Source: Planctomycetota bacterium (lineage in GTDB: Bacteria; Planctomycetota; UBA1135; UBA2386). Taken from it: a stretch of 64,000 nucleotides of DNA. Both the position numbers and the translations under genes were made by a program. The stretch is taken from positions 1 to 64,000 of the forward strand of contig CANEYR010000005.1 of assembly GCA_947444055.1 (NCBI GenBank), written 5' to 3'. The notes below the pieces were generated by a model. It worked only from the letters and a program-made list of their open reading frames with translations. It was not told the origin of the DNA and did no database searches. Within the stretch, counting starts at the first letter, position 1. Each line of letters begins with the position of its first letter. Shown here piece by piece: positions 48,310 to 57,919 of this stretch.

Positions 48310-49392
48310 TCACGGCTCGTTGGCGTCGAGGCGCAGCGAGAACTCGAGCAGTTCGAGATCGGCACTCGCGGCCGTCACAGTGGCGTGCTGCAACGCTGGC
48401 AGCACACACGTGTCGCCACGGCCCAACGCTTCGCCGTTCACGGTCAGCGTGCCGGTCTGTGGCAGCCACAAGCGCAGCGACGCGGCGGTGGCGATGCGAC
48501 TGGGTGCGGTCGATGCATCGCGGCGCAGCACGCGCACGCCAACTCGCCCGTTGGTCGCGTCGGCGATGCCGCAGTCGCGTTCGACCAAGCCAGCGTCCGC
48601 GGCGGCGCGGGTTGGGCTGGCGCTGGCAACGTGATGATGGCAGCGCTGGCCCGAGAACGTTCGGTCGGCGTGGCGTGTGCTCGTCGGCAACGTCATCTCG
48701 TGGTCGACGCAGGTGACGTGTTCGGCCGGCGACGCGACTTCGATCACTTCGAAGCCGTCGCTGCATTCGAGCACCCGATGGCGAAGCTGCGGCGGCTGCA
48801 CGACGCAGTCGCCGACGTGCAGGACAAACGGCGGGCCCTGGTCTTGGTAGACCACGCGAACCCAGCCGGCGATCACGTAGAGCACCTGGGCCTGCACATG
48901 GTGAAAGTGCACGTAGTCGGGAACCGGTCCGCCGCGCGCGACGCGAATGTGCGACACGATCACCGCGCCGCCAAGGCGGTCGGGCAGCAGGTCGCGATAG
49001 GCCATGCCGGCGCGCCCGTCGTGAAAGCCGCCGAGGTCGTGCGCGCGCCAGATCCGGAAGGTTGGCGTGGTCTTCGTGATCGCTTGCGGGTGGAGAGGTC
49101 GACCGAGTTCGACGCAGGCGCCGTTCGGTGCCTGCAAGGTGCGCCGCTCGTCAGCAGGCAATCGCAGATGACCGCCACCATCGCGCTCGCTGCGTCGCAA
49201 GCACACGGTCAGTCCGAACGCCGACAGTTCGACCTGGCGAGGGGCGTCGGCCGGAAACACGCGGTCGAGGCGAAAACCCAGGGTCGCGAAGAACCGTTGG
49301 TTCGCGTCGAGGTCACGGCAAGCGAGCACGACGCCGGCGGGTAGTTCCTGTGGCACCGCGACAACGTAGTGGTTGCGGCTGGGTGCGCCCAC
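48310..49392 (-). CDS. VOC (glyoxalase-like) plus cupin domain fusion protein
   Basis: VVLACRDLDANQRFFATLGFRLDRVFPADAP (VOC), HFHHVQAQVLYVIAGWVRVVYQDQGPPFVLHVGDCVVQPP (cupin). Confidence 0.7.
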   Translation of the reverse strand: MGAPSRNHYVVAVPQELPAGVVLACRDLDANQRFFATLGFRLDRVFPADAPRQVELSAFGLTVCLRRSERDGGGHLRLPADERRTLQAPNGACVELGRPLHPQAITKTTPTFRIWRAHDLGGFHDGRAGMAYRDLLPDRLGGAVIVSHIRVARGGPVPDYVHFHHVQAQVLYVIAGWVRVVYQDQGPPFVLHVGDCVVQPPQLRHRVLECSDGFEVIEVASPAEHVTCVDHEMTLPTSTRHADRTFSGQRCHHHVASASPTRAAADAGLVERDCGIADATNGRVGVRVLRRDASTAPSRIATAASLRLWLPQTGTLTVNGEALGRGDTCVLPALQHATVTAASADLELLEFSLRLDANEP

Positions 49393-49457
49393 TCGCCGCT
49401 GGCGCCGTCCGTGGGGCAGGCGCTTGCGCTTTCGCTAGCGGGCGGTAACCAAGCGCC

Positions 49458-50924
49458 TTGATGACTTCGAGTTCGGCCTCTTCCTTGCCCGCTGCCGTGC
49501 CAGTCGGCGAGCCGCGTGATGCTCTCGCTCCACCTCGCTGGGCGCTGTGGCAGTTGCTGGGCTTCCGCTACCTGCTGTGCCACTGCCTGCTCTATTCGCT
49601 GCCGCGGCCCTTCTCGTTGCTGCTCAACACGATTGGCGAGGGCTTTGGTTATCTGGCGATGGAGTTCGAATGGCAGTGGCTGCGCGAAGGGCCGTTCCGC
49701 TGGCCAACGGACGCGGCGACCCAGTTGGCGAAGGTCGAGTCGTGGTGGGGCGAGCTGACGATGTGGTTCAGCGACCACAAGCTGACGCCGGTCGAAGTGA
49801 TCATCCAGCCATCCGGCAGTGGCGACACCGCGCACGACTTCGTCAAGCTCGCTTGCATCGTGGCCATCTCGCTGTTGGTGACGACGCTGTGGTCGCTGCT
49901 CCCCCTTAGCCGTCGCGGCTACCCGCGCCTTGGTCGCTGGCTGCACTTGTTCGCGCGCTGGGACCTGGCGTTCTGGATGCTGACCTACGGGGTGGTGAAG
50001 TTCTACTCCGGCCAATTCGGCGAGGTCGGCCTCACGAGTATGACGCAGGAGATCGGTGACAAGTCGCCGATGGGCATGGTGTGGTTGTTCATGGCGGCGT
50101 CGAAGCCCTACGAGTTGTTTGGTGGGGCATGCGAAGTGCTCGGCGGGCTCTTGCTGTTTCACCGACGCACGGCGCTGCTCGGTTGCTTCGTCGCGATTGC
50201 CGTGATGACGAACGTCTGCGCGCTGAACTGGCTCTACGACGTGCCGGTCAAACTGTTCTCGACGCACCTGTGGCTCTACGCCGTGTTCTTGCTGGCTCCC
50301 TACGGCTCGCGGCTGTGGGCATTGTTCGGCAGCAACCGACCGTCGAGCCCCGTCGACCTCGCCGTCGTCAAACGCCCATGGCTGGTGTGGACGTTGGCGG
50401 TGTTTGGCTGGAGCTGGGCAGTGTGCGCACTGGTGCAGTCGCACTTCCAGAACATGAAGGCCATGGCCAACCGCGAGGAAATGCAAGGGGTGAGGCCCGA
50501 GCTCTACGGCCTCTGGAACGTCGAGAAGATGCTGCTCGAAGGCGTCGAGGTGCCGCTGGCGGACGCAATGCTCTGGAAGTCTCTCTCGATCGATCGCGGT
50601 GGCCGCGCGGTCGCGCGCGAGACGACGGGTCGCCAGCACACGTTCACGCACAAGGAGGACGTCGCCGCTGGCGTCTTGAGCATGAAGGTGGGTGCGGGCA
50701 AGGCGGAGGACTGGACGTTCACGCGTGGCACCAAGCGGGTGAAGGTCGCGCATCCCGAGCCGCGCACGATGAAGGACTACCGCAAGCAAGTCAGCGCCGA
50801 GCGGCGCACGCTGGTGTTGAAGGGCAAGTGGGGCGACCGCCAAATCGAGCTGCACACCGTCGAGCGGGTGTTCGTGTTGGAGCGCGGTTTCCACTGGGTG
50901 CAAGAACTGCCGTTCCATCGCTGA
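49458..50924 (+). CDS. DoxX-like multi-TM membrane protein
   Basis: Multiple TM helices; RWDLAFWMLTYGVVKFYSGQF...GACEVLGGLLLFHRRTALLGCFVAIAVM. Confidence 0.7.
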   Translation: MMTSSSASSLPAAVPVGEPRDALAPPRWALWQLLGFRYLLCHCLLYSLPRPFSLLLNTIGEGFGYLAMEFEWQWLREGPFRWPTDAATQLAKVESWWGELTMWFSDHKLTPVEVIIQPSGSGDTAHDFVKLACIVAISLLVTTLWSLLPLSRRGYPRLGRWLHLFARWDLAFWMLTYGVVKFYSGQFGEVGLTSMTQEIGDKSPMGMVWLFMAASKPYELFGGACEVLGGLLLFHRRTALLGCFVAIAVMTNVCALNWLYDVPVKLFSTHLWLYAVFLLAPYGSRLWALFGSNRPSSPVDLAVVKRPWLVWTLAVFGWSWAVCALVQSHFQNMKAMANREEMQGVRPELYGLWNVEKMLLEGVEVPLADAMLWKSLSIDRGGRAVARETTGRQHTFTHKEDVAAGVLSMKVGAGKAEDWTFTRGTKRVKVAHPEPRTMKDYRKQVSAERRTLVLKGKWGDRQIELHTVERVFVLERGFHWVQELPFHR

Positions 50925-51460
50925 TGGCCATGGACATCACACAAGTGCTGGCGGCACCACTGCAAGACGCGAACGGCAAGGCGACGACGCTGCGCCAACA
51001 ACTCGGCGAGCGGGCGACAGTGATCGTGTTCTTGCGCCACTTCGGTTGACTGTTTTGCCGCGAGCGTGCGTCGCAGTTGCGAACGCGGGAGCAGGAGTTG
51101 TTGGCGGCCGGCGCGCGCGTGCTCTTCGTCGGCACCGGGCTGCCGGCGATGGCGGCGGACTTCGCGCGCACACACGCTGGCCAGCACGCGGTGTTCAGTG
51201 ATGCGCAGCGCCAAGCCTTCGGCGCGGCAGGTCTGCGGCGTTCGTGGTGGGCGTTCCTGCATTGGCGGTTTGTCGCCAACCTGTGGCGCGCGCTTTGCTG
51301 CGGCTTCCGTCAGGGTCGCATCGAAGGGGATGCGCTGCAGCAGGGCGGGGTGTTGGTGGTCGACGCGCGTGGGCAGGCGCTGCTGGCGATGGCCGACGCG
51401 GCGATGGGGGATCGGCTGGATCTTGGCGCGATCGTTACGGCGGCGAGGCCGTCGGGCTGA
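50924..51460 (+). CDS. AhpC/TSA_2-like (peroxiredoxin-like) protein; candidate selenoprotein with in-frame TGA at 51047-51049 (U42-L-F-C45)
   Basis: TVIVFLRHFG-TGA-LFCRERASQLRTREQELLAAGARVLFVGTGLPAMAADFARTHA...; frame continues to 51460; start overlaps DoxX-like stop (TGATG). Confidence 0.75.
51064..51086 (+). promoter_or_regulatory. Candidate bacterial SECIS stem-loop
   Basis: GCGU-gcg-UCGC-AGUU-GCGA-ACGC hairpin; loop begins 25 nt after the TGA and contains G at loop position 2. Confidence 0.4.
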
Positions 51461-51663
51461 TCGCGGACCACGATCAGGACCCTGCTCTCTCCCCAGGCCG
51501 GCGACCATCGAAAGCATGCCGCAGCGGGTGGAATGCCATTTGCACACAGCCACGCCTGACTCGTTTCGCCGGTGAATGCTTCGGACGTCCTGCTGTGGAC
51601 GGACTCGCCGATGTGTTCGTTCGCACAATTTGCCACAGCTGTCCCGCCACACCGAGAACACCC

Positions 51664-52953
51664 ATGCCTCGAACCATGTCCCACGACCTCGCAGCGCCGT
51701 ACCAGCGCATCACCCTCATCCTTGGCGCGCTCGCGATCGGTGGTCTCGTAGCGAGCGAGCTGACAGCCCAAGGCTTGCCGGAGCCCGGGGCATCAGGCAT
51801 CGAACACGTCATCGTCGTCACGATGGAGAACCGCTCGTTCGATCACTTCCTCGGGTGGCTGCCGCAGGCGGACGGCAGGCAAGAGGACATCACATACCTG
51901 GACCAGCTTGGCCTGCCGCGCACGACGTTCCGGCTCGCCCCCGACTTCCAAGGTTGCTCGCATCCGGATCCAGACCACAGCTATCTGGGCGGTCGCGTCG
52001 AGTTCAACAATGGCGCCTGTGACGGCTGGCTGCGCGCCGGCGCCAACGACGAGTTCGCGATCGGCTTCTACAAACGGAATGACCTGAGGTTCTTCAGCGA
52101 GGTCACGCGCCACTGGACCACGTGCGACCGCTACTTCTGCTCGATCATGGCCGAGACGTGGCCGAACAAGATCTACCAGTACGCGGCCCAGACCGACCGG
52201 CTCACCAACGCCTTCGAGCTGTGCACGCTGCCGACGATCCTGGATCGACTGGCCGCCGCGAACCTCGAGGCGCGCTACTACTTCAGCGACGTGCCGTTCG
52301 TCGCCTTGTGGGGCTTTCAGTACCTGCCGATCTCGCGGCCGTTTTCGGCCTTCCTGGCCGACGCGGCCGCTGGCACGCTGCCGAAGGTCTCCTTCATCGA
52401 CCCGCGCTTCCTCGATGCCGCGAGCGGCACATCGGCGGACGATCACCCGCACGCCGACGTCCGCAATGGGCAGGCGTTCATGCAAAGGATCTACCAGGCC
52501 GTGACGACGAGCCCCAATTGGCCGCACACGGTGTTGGTCTTCACTTACGACGAGTGGGGTGGGTTCTTCGATCACGTGCCGCCGCCGGTGCGGGCGATCC
52601 CGCTCGGCGACCAACTGGCCGGCAGCGATGGCCGGCTCGGCTTCCGCGTCCCCTGCATCGTCGTCTCCCCGTTCGCCACCGCGCGCGTCTCAAGTATCGA
52701 GCTGGAGCACTGCTCCGTGCTGCGCATGATCGAGTGGCGATGGAACCTGCAGCCGCTGACCGTGCGTGATGCGACCGCGAACAACCTCGCCGAAGTGCTC
52801 GACTTCTCGGTGAACCGGCTACAGCCTCGGCAGATCAACGTGCCGCAGGGCCCGTTTGGCGCGCCCTGCCCGGGCATTCCCGGCGGCGGCGACAAGTGGG
52901 CCTTCCTGCGCCTTCTGGCGATCTCGTTCGGCTGGCCCAACTGGCCGAACTGA
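51664..52953 (+). CDS. Phosphoesterase family (phospholipase C/acid phosphatase-like) secreted protein
   Basis: IEHVIVVTMENRSFDHFLGWL; FTYDEWGGFFDHVPPP. Confidence 0.9.
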   Translation: MPRTMSHDLAAPYQRITLILGALAIGGLVASELTAQGLPEPGASGIEHVIVVTMENRSFDHFLGWLPQADGRQEDITYLDQLGLPRTTFRLAPDFQGCSHPDPDHSYLGGRVEFNNGACDGWLRAGANDEFAIGFYKRNDLRFFSEVTRHWTTCDRYFCSIMAETWPNKIYQYAAQTDRLTNAFELCTLPTILDRLAAANLEARYYFSDVPFVALWGFQYLPISRPFSAFLADAAAGTLPKVSFIDPRFLDAASGTSADDHPHADVRNGQAFMQRIYQAVTTSPNWPHTVLVFTYDEWGGFFDHVPPPVRAIPLGDQLAGSDGRLGFRVPCIVVSPFATARVSSIELEHCSVLRMIEWRWNLQPLTVRDATANNLAEVLDFSVNRLQPRQINVPQGPFGAPCPGIPGGGDKWAFLRLLAISFGWPNWPN

Positions 52954-53083
52954 CCCAGCTCCCAGAGGCTGGCCTCGGCAGTGCCGCGGGCAGCAACGGA
53001 TCGCCCGACAACGAGGCCACCGACTGCCGAGGGACGTCGACGGCGGTGCGCTTCGAGCACGAACCAACCGACGAGAGTGAGTT

Positions 53084-56000
53084 TCATGCCGACGTCTCCT
53101 TCTGGTGTAGCGACGAACGCGCGGCGCGCAGTTGCGTCAACGCCGCGGGCAAAGCGTATTGCTCGCCAGAATCGCCGGCAAGAAAGCGGCCGCCGCGTAC
53201 ATCGCCGCGCAACTCCATTCCTCGCAGGGCACGCAGCAACAGCCGCCAAGGCACCGGGAACTTGTCGTGCAGCAGACGGGAATGGCTGACGACGCCGAGT
53301 CGGTGCAGCAAGGCGCGCGCACACAACTCGATCGCCGCTTCACTCGCGCGCGTCTCTGCAGGCGGCAGCGGCAACAGGCTCCAGCGGCCGACGGCATACA
53401 GCGGGAACGCGCGCCGGCTGGGCGGAATCGCCAATTGCCGCATCGCCGCGAATGAGTCGCAGGTCGCGAGCCCGAGCCCGACCAGTTCGCCGAGGCCCTC
53501 TTCCACTTGGCTCGGCAACAACCGGCTCTGCGCCTGCAGATCCGTGGGGAACAAGGCGCCGCGCTGCGTCAACAAGTCGAACAACGTACGCCCTGCGGCG
53601 CCGAGATCGGTCGCGACCGCGCGTTCGAGCGGCAGCTCGAGCCATGCCGACAGCTCCGCGCGCGGCAACACGCTGATGCCACAGCGGCCCAATGGCCCGC
53701 GCCATGGTCCCCAAAGTCGCAGCCACACGAACTCGCCAGCGAGCGTGCACTGATCGAGCCATTCGCGGTGGTAGCGGTCGAGGTGGCGCGGCAGCACGTC
53801 GTCCTCCCATTCACTGCTCGGCAAACTGGCACCCGCCAACTGTTGCAGGGTCTCGGCGAGCCCGCGCGGGCCCGAGCGCGCCGTGTGCGCATTGGCGTGT
53901 TGCCAGGCGGGAAGGAACTGTTCGTAGTCAGCTTGGCTGACCGGCTGCACCGCGGCGCGCAGGCGCTCGAGCATGTTGGCGCGGCAGCGCGCCAGCAGCC
54001 GACGGTGGGCCCACAGCGCGCGGCCGCCGCAGCTGGCTCGCATCGCGATGCCTTCCGCTTGCAACCGGCGCAGTGTCTCGTCGTCGTCCGGCGCCAACGA
54101 ATCGCACCACAGCGGGAACACCGCCTCGAGTCGCCCGCGCCATGCAGCGACCAGTTCGCGGCTGCTCTCCGCGGCAAACCAGCGATCGCCGTCGGCGATG
54201 GCGCGCCCGTCGGCGGCCAGTTCATCGAGCCACGGTTGCCACGCGGGTGTGACTTCGGCGACGGCGAGCCAACCCATCCAGCCCAGCGCTTCGTGCAGTT
54301 CGGCGGCCGAACGCGGGTCGGGCCAACACTGCTCTTGCACGAGGCGCACCGCCAAGGCGTCGAGTTCGCTGTCGCCGTGGTCGCTGCCGCGGTGGCGGGC
54401 ACCACGCTGGGCCGTGGTCACGGCCTGCGTGCGTCGTTCTTCTAGCGGCGCGTCATCGAGAAACGCGTAGGGCATCGCATGCAGAATGCTGTCGGCGAAC
54501 GGCGACGGGCTGGCGGCGTCGACTTCGCGCAGCGCGATGTCGCCTTCGCGGATGCGCGTCAACAACGCCAGCAAGCCATCGATGTCCATCGCTTCATGCA
54601 GCGCGTCATGCACGGTCTGCGCCACGATCGGGTGTTCGAGCGGCACCTCGATGGGGCCCGGCGGCAAGGTCTCGGGACACGCTTGGGCGGCGGGGAAGGC
54701 GGCGGCGAGGGCGTCGTCGGCGCGAAAGCGCAGCAGGGGTGCTGGCACCTTCTTGCCGGAACGAAAGCGTTCGACCAGCAGCGAGCGCGCGACGTTCCAT
54801 CGCCATCGCGCTTGGAACATCGGCGCTGGCAGCATCGCCTGGATGAGCACGTCCTGCGCGGTGTTGGGGTGCAGGTAGCTCCAGACGTCGGCGAGCTCGA
54901 AGCTGTGCATCGGGCCGAGCGAGATGAGCAGCGCTTCTTCGTTGGCCGCGGCCTGCAGTTCATAGCCAAAGCCGACGCAGAAGCGCTTGCGCAGGGCCAG
55001 CCCAAAGGCGCGATTGACGCGGCTGCCGAACGGACTGTGCAGCACGAGCTGTTGGCCGCCGGTTTCGTCGAAGAAGCGTTCGAGCACGAGTTGCTCGTGG
55101 CTGGGCATGGCGCCGAGCGCGGTGAGCCCGCTCTGCAAGTAGCTCGCGAGTTGCTCGGCGTCGGCTGGCAGGAGGCCGCACTCGGCGACCAGCCACGTGG
55201 GGTCGATGCCGCGTGTGCGCACGGTCGACACCGCCCGGCACAGTTCCTGCGAACGCGAGGGCCCTTCCGCAACCCAGAACGGCAAGCTCGGTGGCACGCC
55301 GAGTGCATCGGCGACGCGCAACTGGCCCGAGGCGATGCGGCGAATCTGCCAACTGGCGGTGCCGAGTTGGAAGACGTCGCCGACCGAACTCTCGATCGCG
55401 AAGTCCTCGTGCACGGTGCCGATCAACGAGTCGTCGTGGTCCTGCACGACTTGCCAATCGGCGACATCGGGAATGGCGCCGCCACACAGGATCGCGGTGA
55501 GTCGCGCGCGCCGCGTGGCGCGCACCGTGTGGTGGATGCTGTCGCGGTGCAACAAGGCGGCGCGGCCACCGGCATGCATCGCCAACACCTGATCGAAGCG
55601 TTCGCGCGGCAGTTCGCGGTACGGCCAGGCGGTGCGCACGCGCGCGAACAGGTCGTCTTCGTCGAAGGTGGTATCGCAGCACCACGCGACGACTTGTTGC
55701 GCCAGGATGTCGAGCGCGTTGCTCGGCTGCACGGTGCGGTCGAGTTCGCCCTGGCGCAGCGCGAACATCAGGGCGGTGCTGGTGACCAGTTCATCGCGCG
55801 TCAGCGGAAACAGCCGACCCTTGGGCGTCTTCGCCAGCGAGTGGCCAGCGCGGCCGACCCGCTGCAAGAAGGCGGCGATCGACGACGTCGGGCCGATCTG
55901 GATCACCAAGTCGACATCGCCGATGTCGATGCCGAGTTCGAGCGAACTGGTGGCGACGAGTGCCTTCAGTTGGCCGTGCTTCAGTTGCTGTTCGGCGGCG

Positions 56001-56914
56001 AGTCGCCGTGCTTTCGACAACGAGCCGTGGTGGCTGGTCACCAGATCCTTGCCGACGACTTCGGCCAGACGCGCCGCCACCCGTTCGGCCATCTTGCGCG
56101 TGTTGGCGAACACCAACGTCGTGCGATGCTGCGCGATCAGGTGCTGCATGCGGGCGAAGACTTCCGCCCAGATCTCGCCGGAACAAATCGTGTCGAGCGG
56201 GGCGCCGGGCAGTTCGAGGGCGACATCGAGTTCGCGGCGATGGCCGATGTCGACGACGGCGCATGGGCGGCCGGCGCCAACCAGCAGGCCGGCGGTGGCT
56301 TCGATCGGGCGCTGGGTCGCCGACAAGCCGATGCGTTGCAGGGCGCCACCATGTTGCTGCACGAGGTGCTCCAGCCGTTCGCTGGTGAGTGCGAAGTGGC
56401 TGCCGCGCTTGCTCGCCGCCAACGCATGGATCTCGTCGACGATCAGCGTGCGCGCGCTCTGCAGCATGGCGCGACCGCGTTGGGTCGTCAGCAGGATGGC
56501 GAGCGACTCCGGCGTCGTGACGAGAATGTGCGGCGGCGTCTTCACCATGGCCGCGCGTTCGGCCGCTGGCGTGTCACCGGAGCGCACCGACACCCGCACG
56601 GTCGGCAGCGTCGCATCGCGTTCGCGCAGTTCGGCGAGCGGTTGCTGCAGGTTCTTCTGCACGTCGTTGGCCAGCGCGCGCAGCGGCGACACGTAGACCA
56701 CTTGCAGGGTGGCAGGCAGGGCGTCGCCTTGCCGCAGCAAACCATCGAGCGCGTGCAGGAACGCCGCGAGGGTCTTGCCCGAACCCGTGGGGGCGGCGAT
56801 CAGTACGTGTTCGCCGGCCGCGATGTGGGGCCAGCCAGCGCGCTGTGGTGCGGAAGGCTCACCGAGGCGATCGGCAAACCAGCTGGCGATGGTTGGGTGG
56901 AAGGCCGCGAGCAC
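53084..56914 (-). CDS. Lhr-like DEAD/DEAH superfamily 2 helicase
   Basis: AAPTGSGKTLAAFL, VDEIHALAASKRG, LSATQRP, ATSSLELGIDIGDVDLVIQIGPTSSIAAFLQRVGRAGH; GTG start. Confidence 0.93.
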   Translation of the reverse strand: MLAAFHPTIASWFADRLGEPSAPQRAGWPHIAAGEHVLIAAPTGSGKTLAAFLHALDGLLRQGDALPATLQVVYVSPLRALANDVQKNLQQPLAELRERDATLPTVRVSVRSGDTPAAERAAMVKTPPHILVTTPESLAILLTTQRGRAMLQSARTLIVDEIHALAASKRGSHFALTSERLEHLVQQHGGALQRIGLSATQRPIEATAGLLVGAGRPCAVVDIGHRRELDVALELPGAPLDTICSGEIWAEVFARMQHLIAQHRTTLVFANTRKMAERVAARLAEVVGKDLVTSHHGSLSKARRLAAEQQLKHGQLKALVATSSLELGIDIGDVDLVIQIGPTSSIAAFLQRVGRAGHSLAKTPKGRLFPLTRDELVTSTALMFALRQGELDRTVQPSNALDILAQQVVAWCCDTTFDEDDLFARVRTAWPYRELPRERFDQVLAMHAGGRAALLHRDSIHHTVRATRRARLTAILCGGAIPDVADWQVVQDHDDSLIGTVHEDFAIESSVGDVFQLGTASWQIRRIASGQLRVADALGVPPSLPFWVAEGPSRSQELCRAVSTVRTRGIDPTWLVAECGLLPADAEQLASYLQSGLTALGAMPSHEQLVLERFFDETGGQQLVLHSPFGSRVNRAFGLALRKRFCVGFGYELQAAANEEALLISLGPMHSFELADVWSYLHPNTAQDVLIQAMLPAPMFQARWRWNVARSLLVERFRSGKKVPAPLLRFRADDALAAAFPAAQACPETLPPGPIEVPLEHPIVAQTVHDALHEAMDIDGLLALLTRIREGDIALREVDAASPSPFADSILHAMPYAFLDDAPLEERRTQAVTTAQRGARHRGSDHGDSELDALAVRLVQEQCWPDPRSAAELHEALGWMGWLAVAEVTPAWQPWLDELAADGRAIADGDRWFAAESSRELVAAWRGRLEAVFPLWCDSLAPDDDETLRRLQAEGIAMRASCGGRALWAHRRLLARCRANMLERLRAAVQPVSQADYEQFLPAWQHANAHTARSGPRGLAETLQQLAGASLPSSEWEDDVLPRHLDRYHREWLDQCTLAGEFVWLRLWGPWRGPLGRCGISVLPRAELSAWLELPLERAVATDLGAAGRTLFDLLTQRGALFPTDLQAQSRLLPSQVEEGLGELVGLGLATCDSFAAMRQLAIPPSRRAFPLYAVGRWSLLPLPPAETRASEAAIELCARALLHRLGVVSHSRLLHDKFPVPWRLLLRALRGMELRGDVRGGRFLAGDSGEQYALPAALTQLRAARSSLHQKETSA

Positions 56915-56931
56915 CTCGGCACCATAGCGAG

Positions 56932-57285
56932 TTAGACCTTCTTGGCCTTACCGACGTAGTGACGCAGGGCGGCCTTGGTCACGGGCGTGATCTCGGTGAA
57001 GTAGATGGCGATGTCCCACTGCTTCTTCTGGCCCTTGCCCAGCGGCTCGCAGCGCACCACCGCGCCCTTCACTTGGTGGCGCTCGGTGGCGCCCGGCAGT
57101 GCGAAGTCGAGGCCGACCAACGTCATCTCGGGAATCGCGTGGTTGGAGGCGCAGGCCATGCCGATCTCGGAGATGTCGCGCAGCAGCGCCGGCTCGGCGT
57201 CGGGCTTGGTCGACAGTTTGACCGGGAAGGCAGCGAACGCGCGGGTGGCGCGACGACGATCAGATTGTGGTGTCGGCGAAGTCAC
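56932..57285 (-). CDS. PilZ domain-like protein
   Basis: RRATRAFAAFPVKLS...LLRDISEIGMACAS...VVRCEPLG...WDIAIYFTEIT; start GTG at 57285 assumed. Confidence 0.7.
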   Translation of the reverse strand: MTSPTPQSDRRRATRAFAAFPVKLSTKPDAEPALLRDISEIGMACASNHAIPEMTLVGLDFALPGATERHQVKGAVVRCEPLGKGQKKQWDIAIYFTEITPVTKAALRHYVGKAKKV

Positions 57286-57396
57286 GCCGACGGACGTTAG
57301 CGATCTGCGCCTCCGACTTCTAGGATGGGACTGGCAGGCACGTCCCGTACTGGGACGCGCCCGATACCCGACCAACGACGCAACGAGAGTTTCCCC

Positions 57397-57897
57397 GTGG
57401 CCAACTTCAACAAAGTCATCCTCCTCGGCAATCTGACCCGCGACATCGAACTGCGGCATACCCAGGGCGGCCAGGCGCTCGCCAAGTTCGGCATGGCCAT
57501 CAACCGCAAGTATTCGGTGAACGGCGAGGCCAAGGAGTCGACTTGCTTCGTCGACATCACGGCCTGGGGTCGGCAGGCAGAGGTGTTGAGCCAGTACCTG
57601 AAGAAAGGCAGCCAACTGTTTGTCGAAGGGCGCCTCGACTTCCAGACCTGGGAGAGCCCCGAGGGCGGCAAACGCAGCAAGCTCGAAGTGGTGTTGGAGA
57701 ACTTCCAGTTCGTCGGCGGCAAGGCTGGCGGCGCCGGTGGTGGCGGGGGCGCGCCGGGCGCTGAGGAAGGCGGCGGCGGCGAACGTCGCGCTGGTGGTGG
57801 TGCTGCTGGTGGCGGTGGCGGCGGCGCCCGTCGCCCGGCCCAAGAGGGTGGGGCTGGCGGCGGTGGCGAAGTCGACTACGGCGACATCCCGTTCTGA
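57397..57897 (+). CDS. ssb: Single-stranded DNA-binding protein
   Basis: NKVILLGNLTRDIELRHTQGGQALAKFGMAINRKY; Gly-rich linker; C-terminal tip DYGDIPF. Confidence 0.96.
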   Translation: MANFNKVILLGNLTRDIELRHTQGGQALAKFGMAINRKYSVNGEAKESTCFVDITAWGRQAEVLSQYLKKGSQLFVEGRLDFQTWESPEGGKRSKLEVVLENFQFVGGKAGGAGGGGGAPGAEEGGGGERRAGGGAAGGGGGGARRPAQEGGAGGGGEVDYGDIPF

Positions 57898-57919
57898 AAC
57901 GGTGGCCTAGCCGCATCGA

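Noticed and set aside
49209-50918. 569-aa minus-strand ORF
   Set aside because: Antisense to the DoxX-like gene; shadow ORF.
54479-56935. 818-aa plus-strand ORF
   Set aside because: Antisense to the well-supported Lhr-like helicase; no recognisable motifs.
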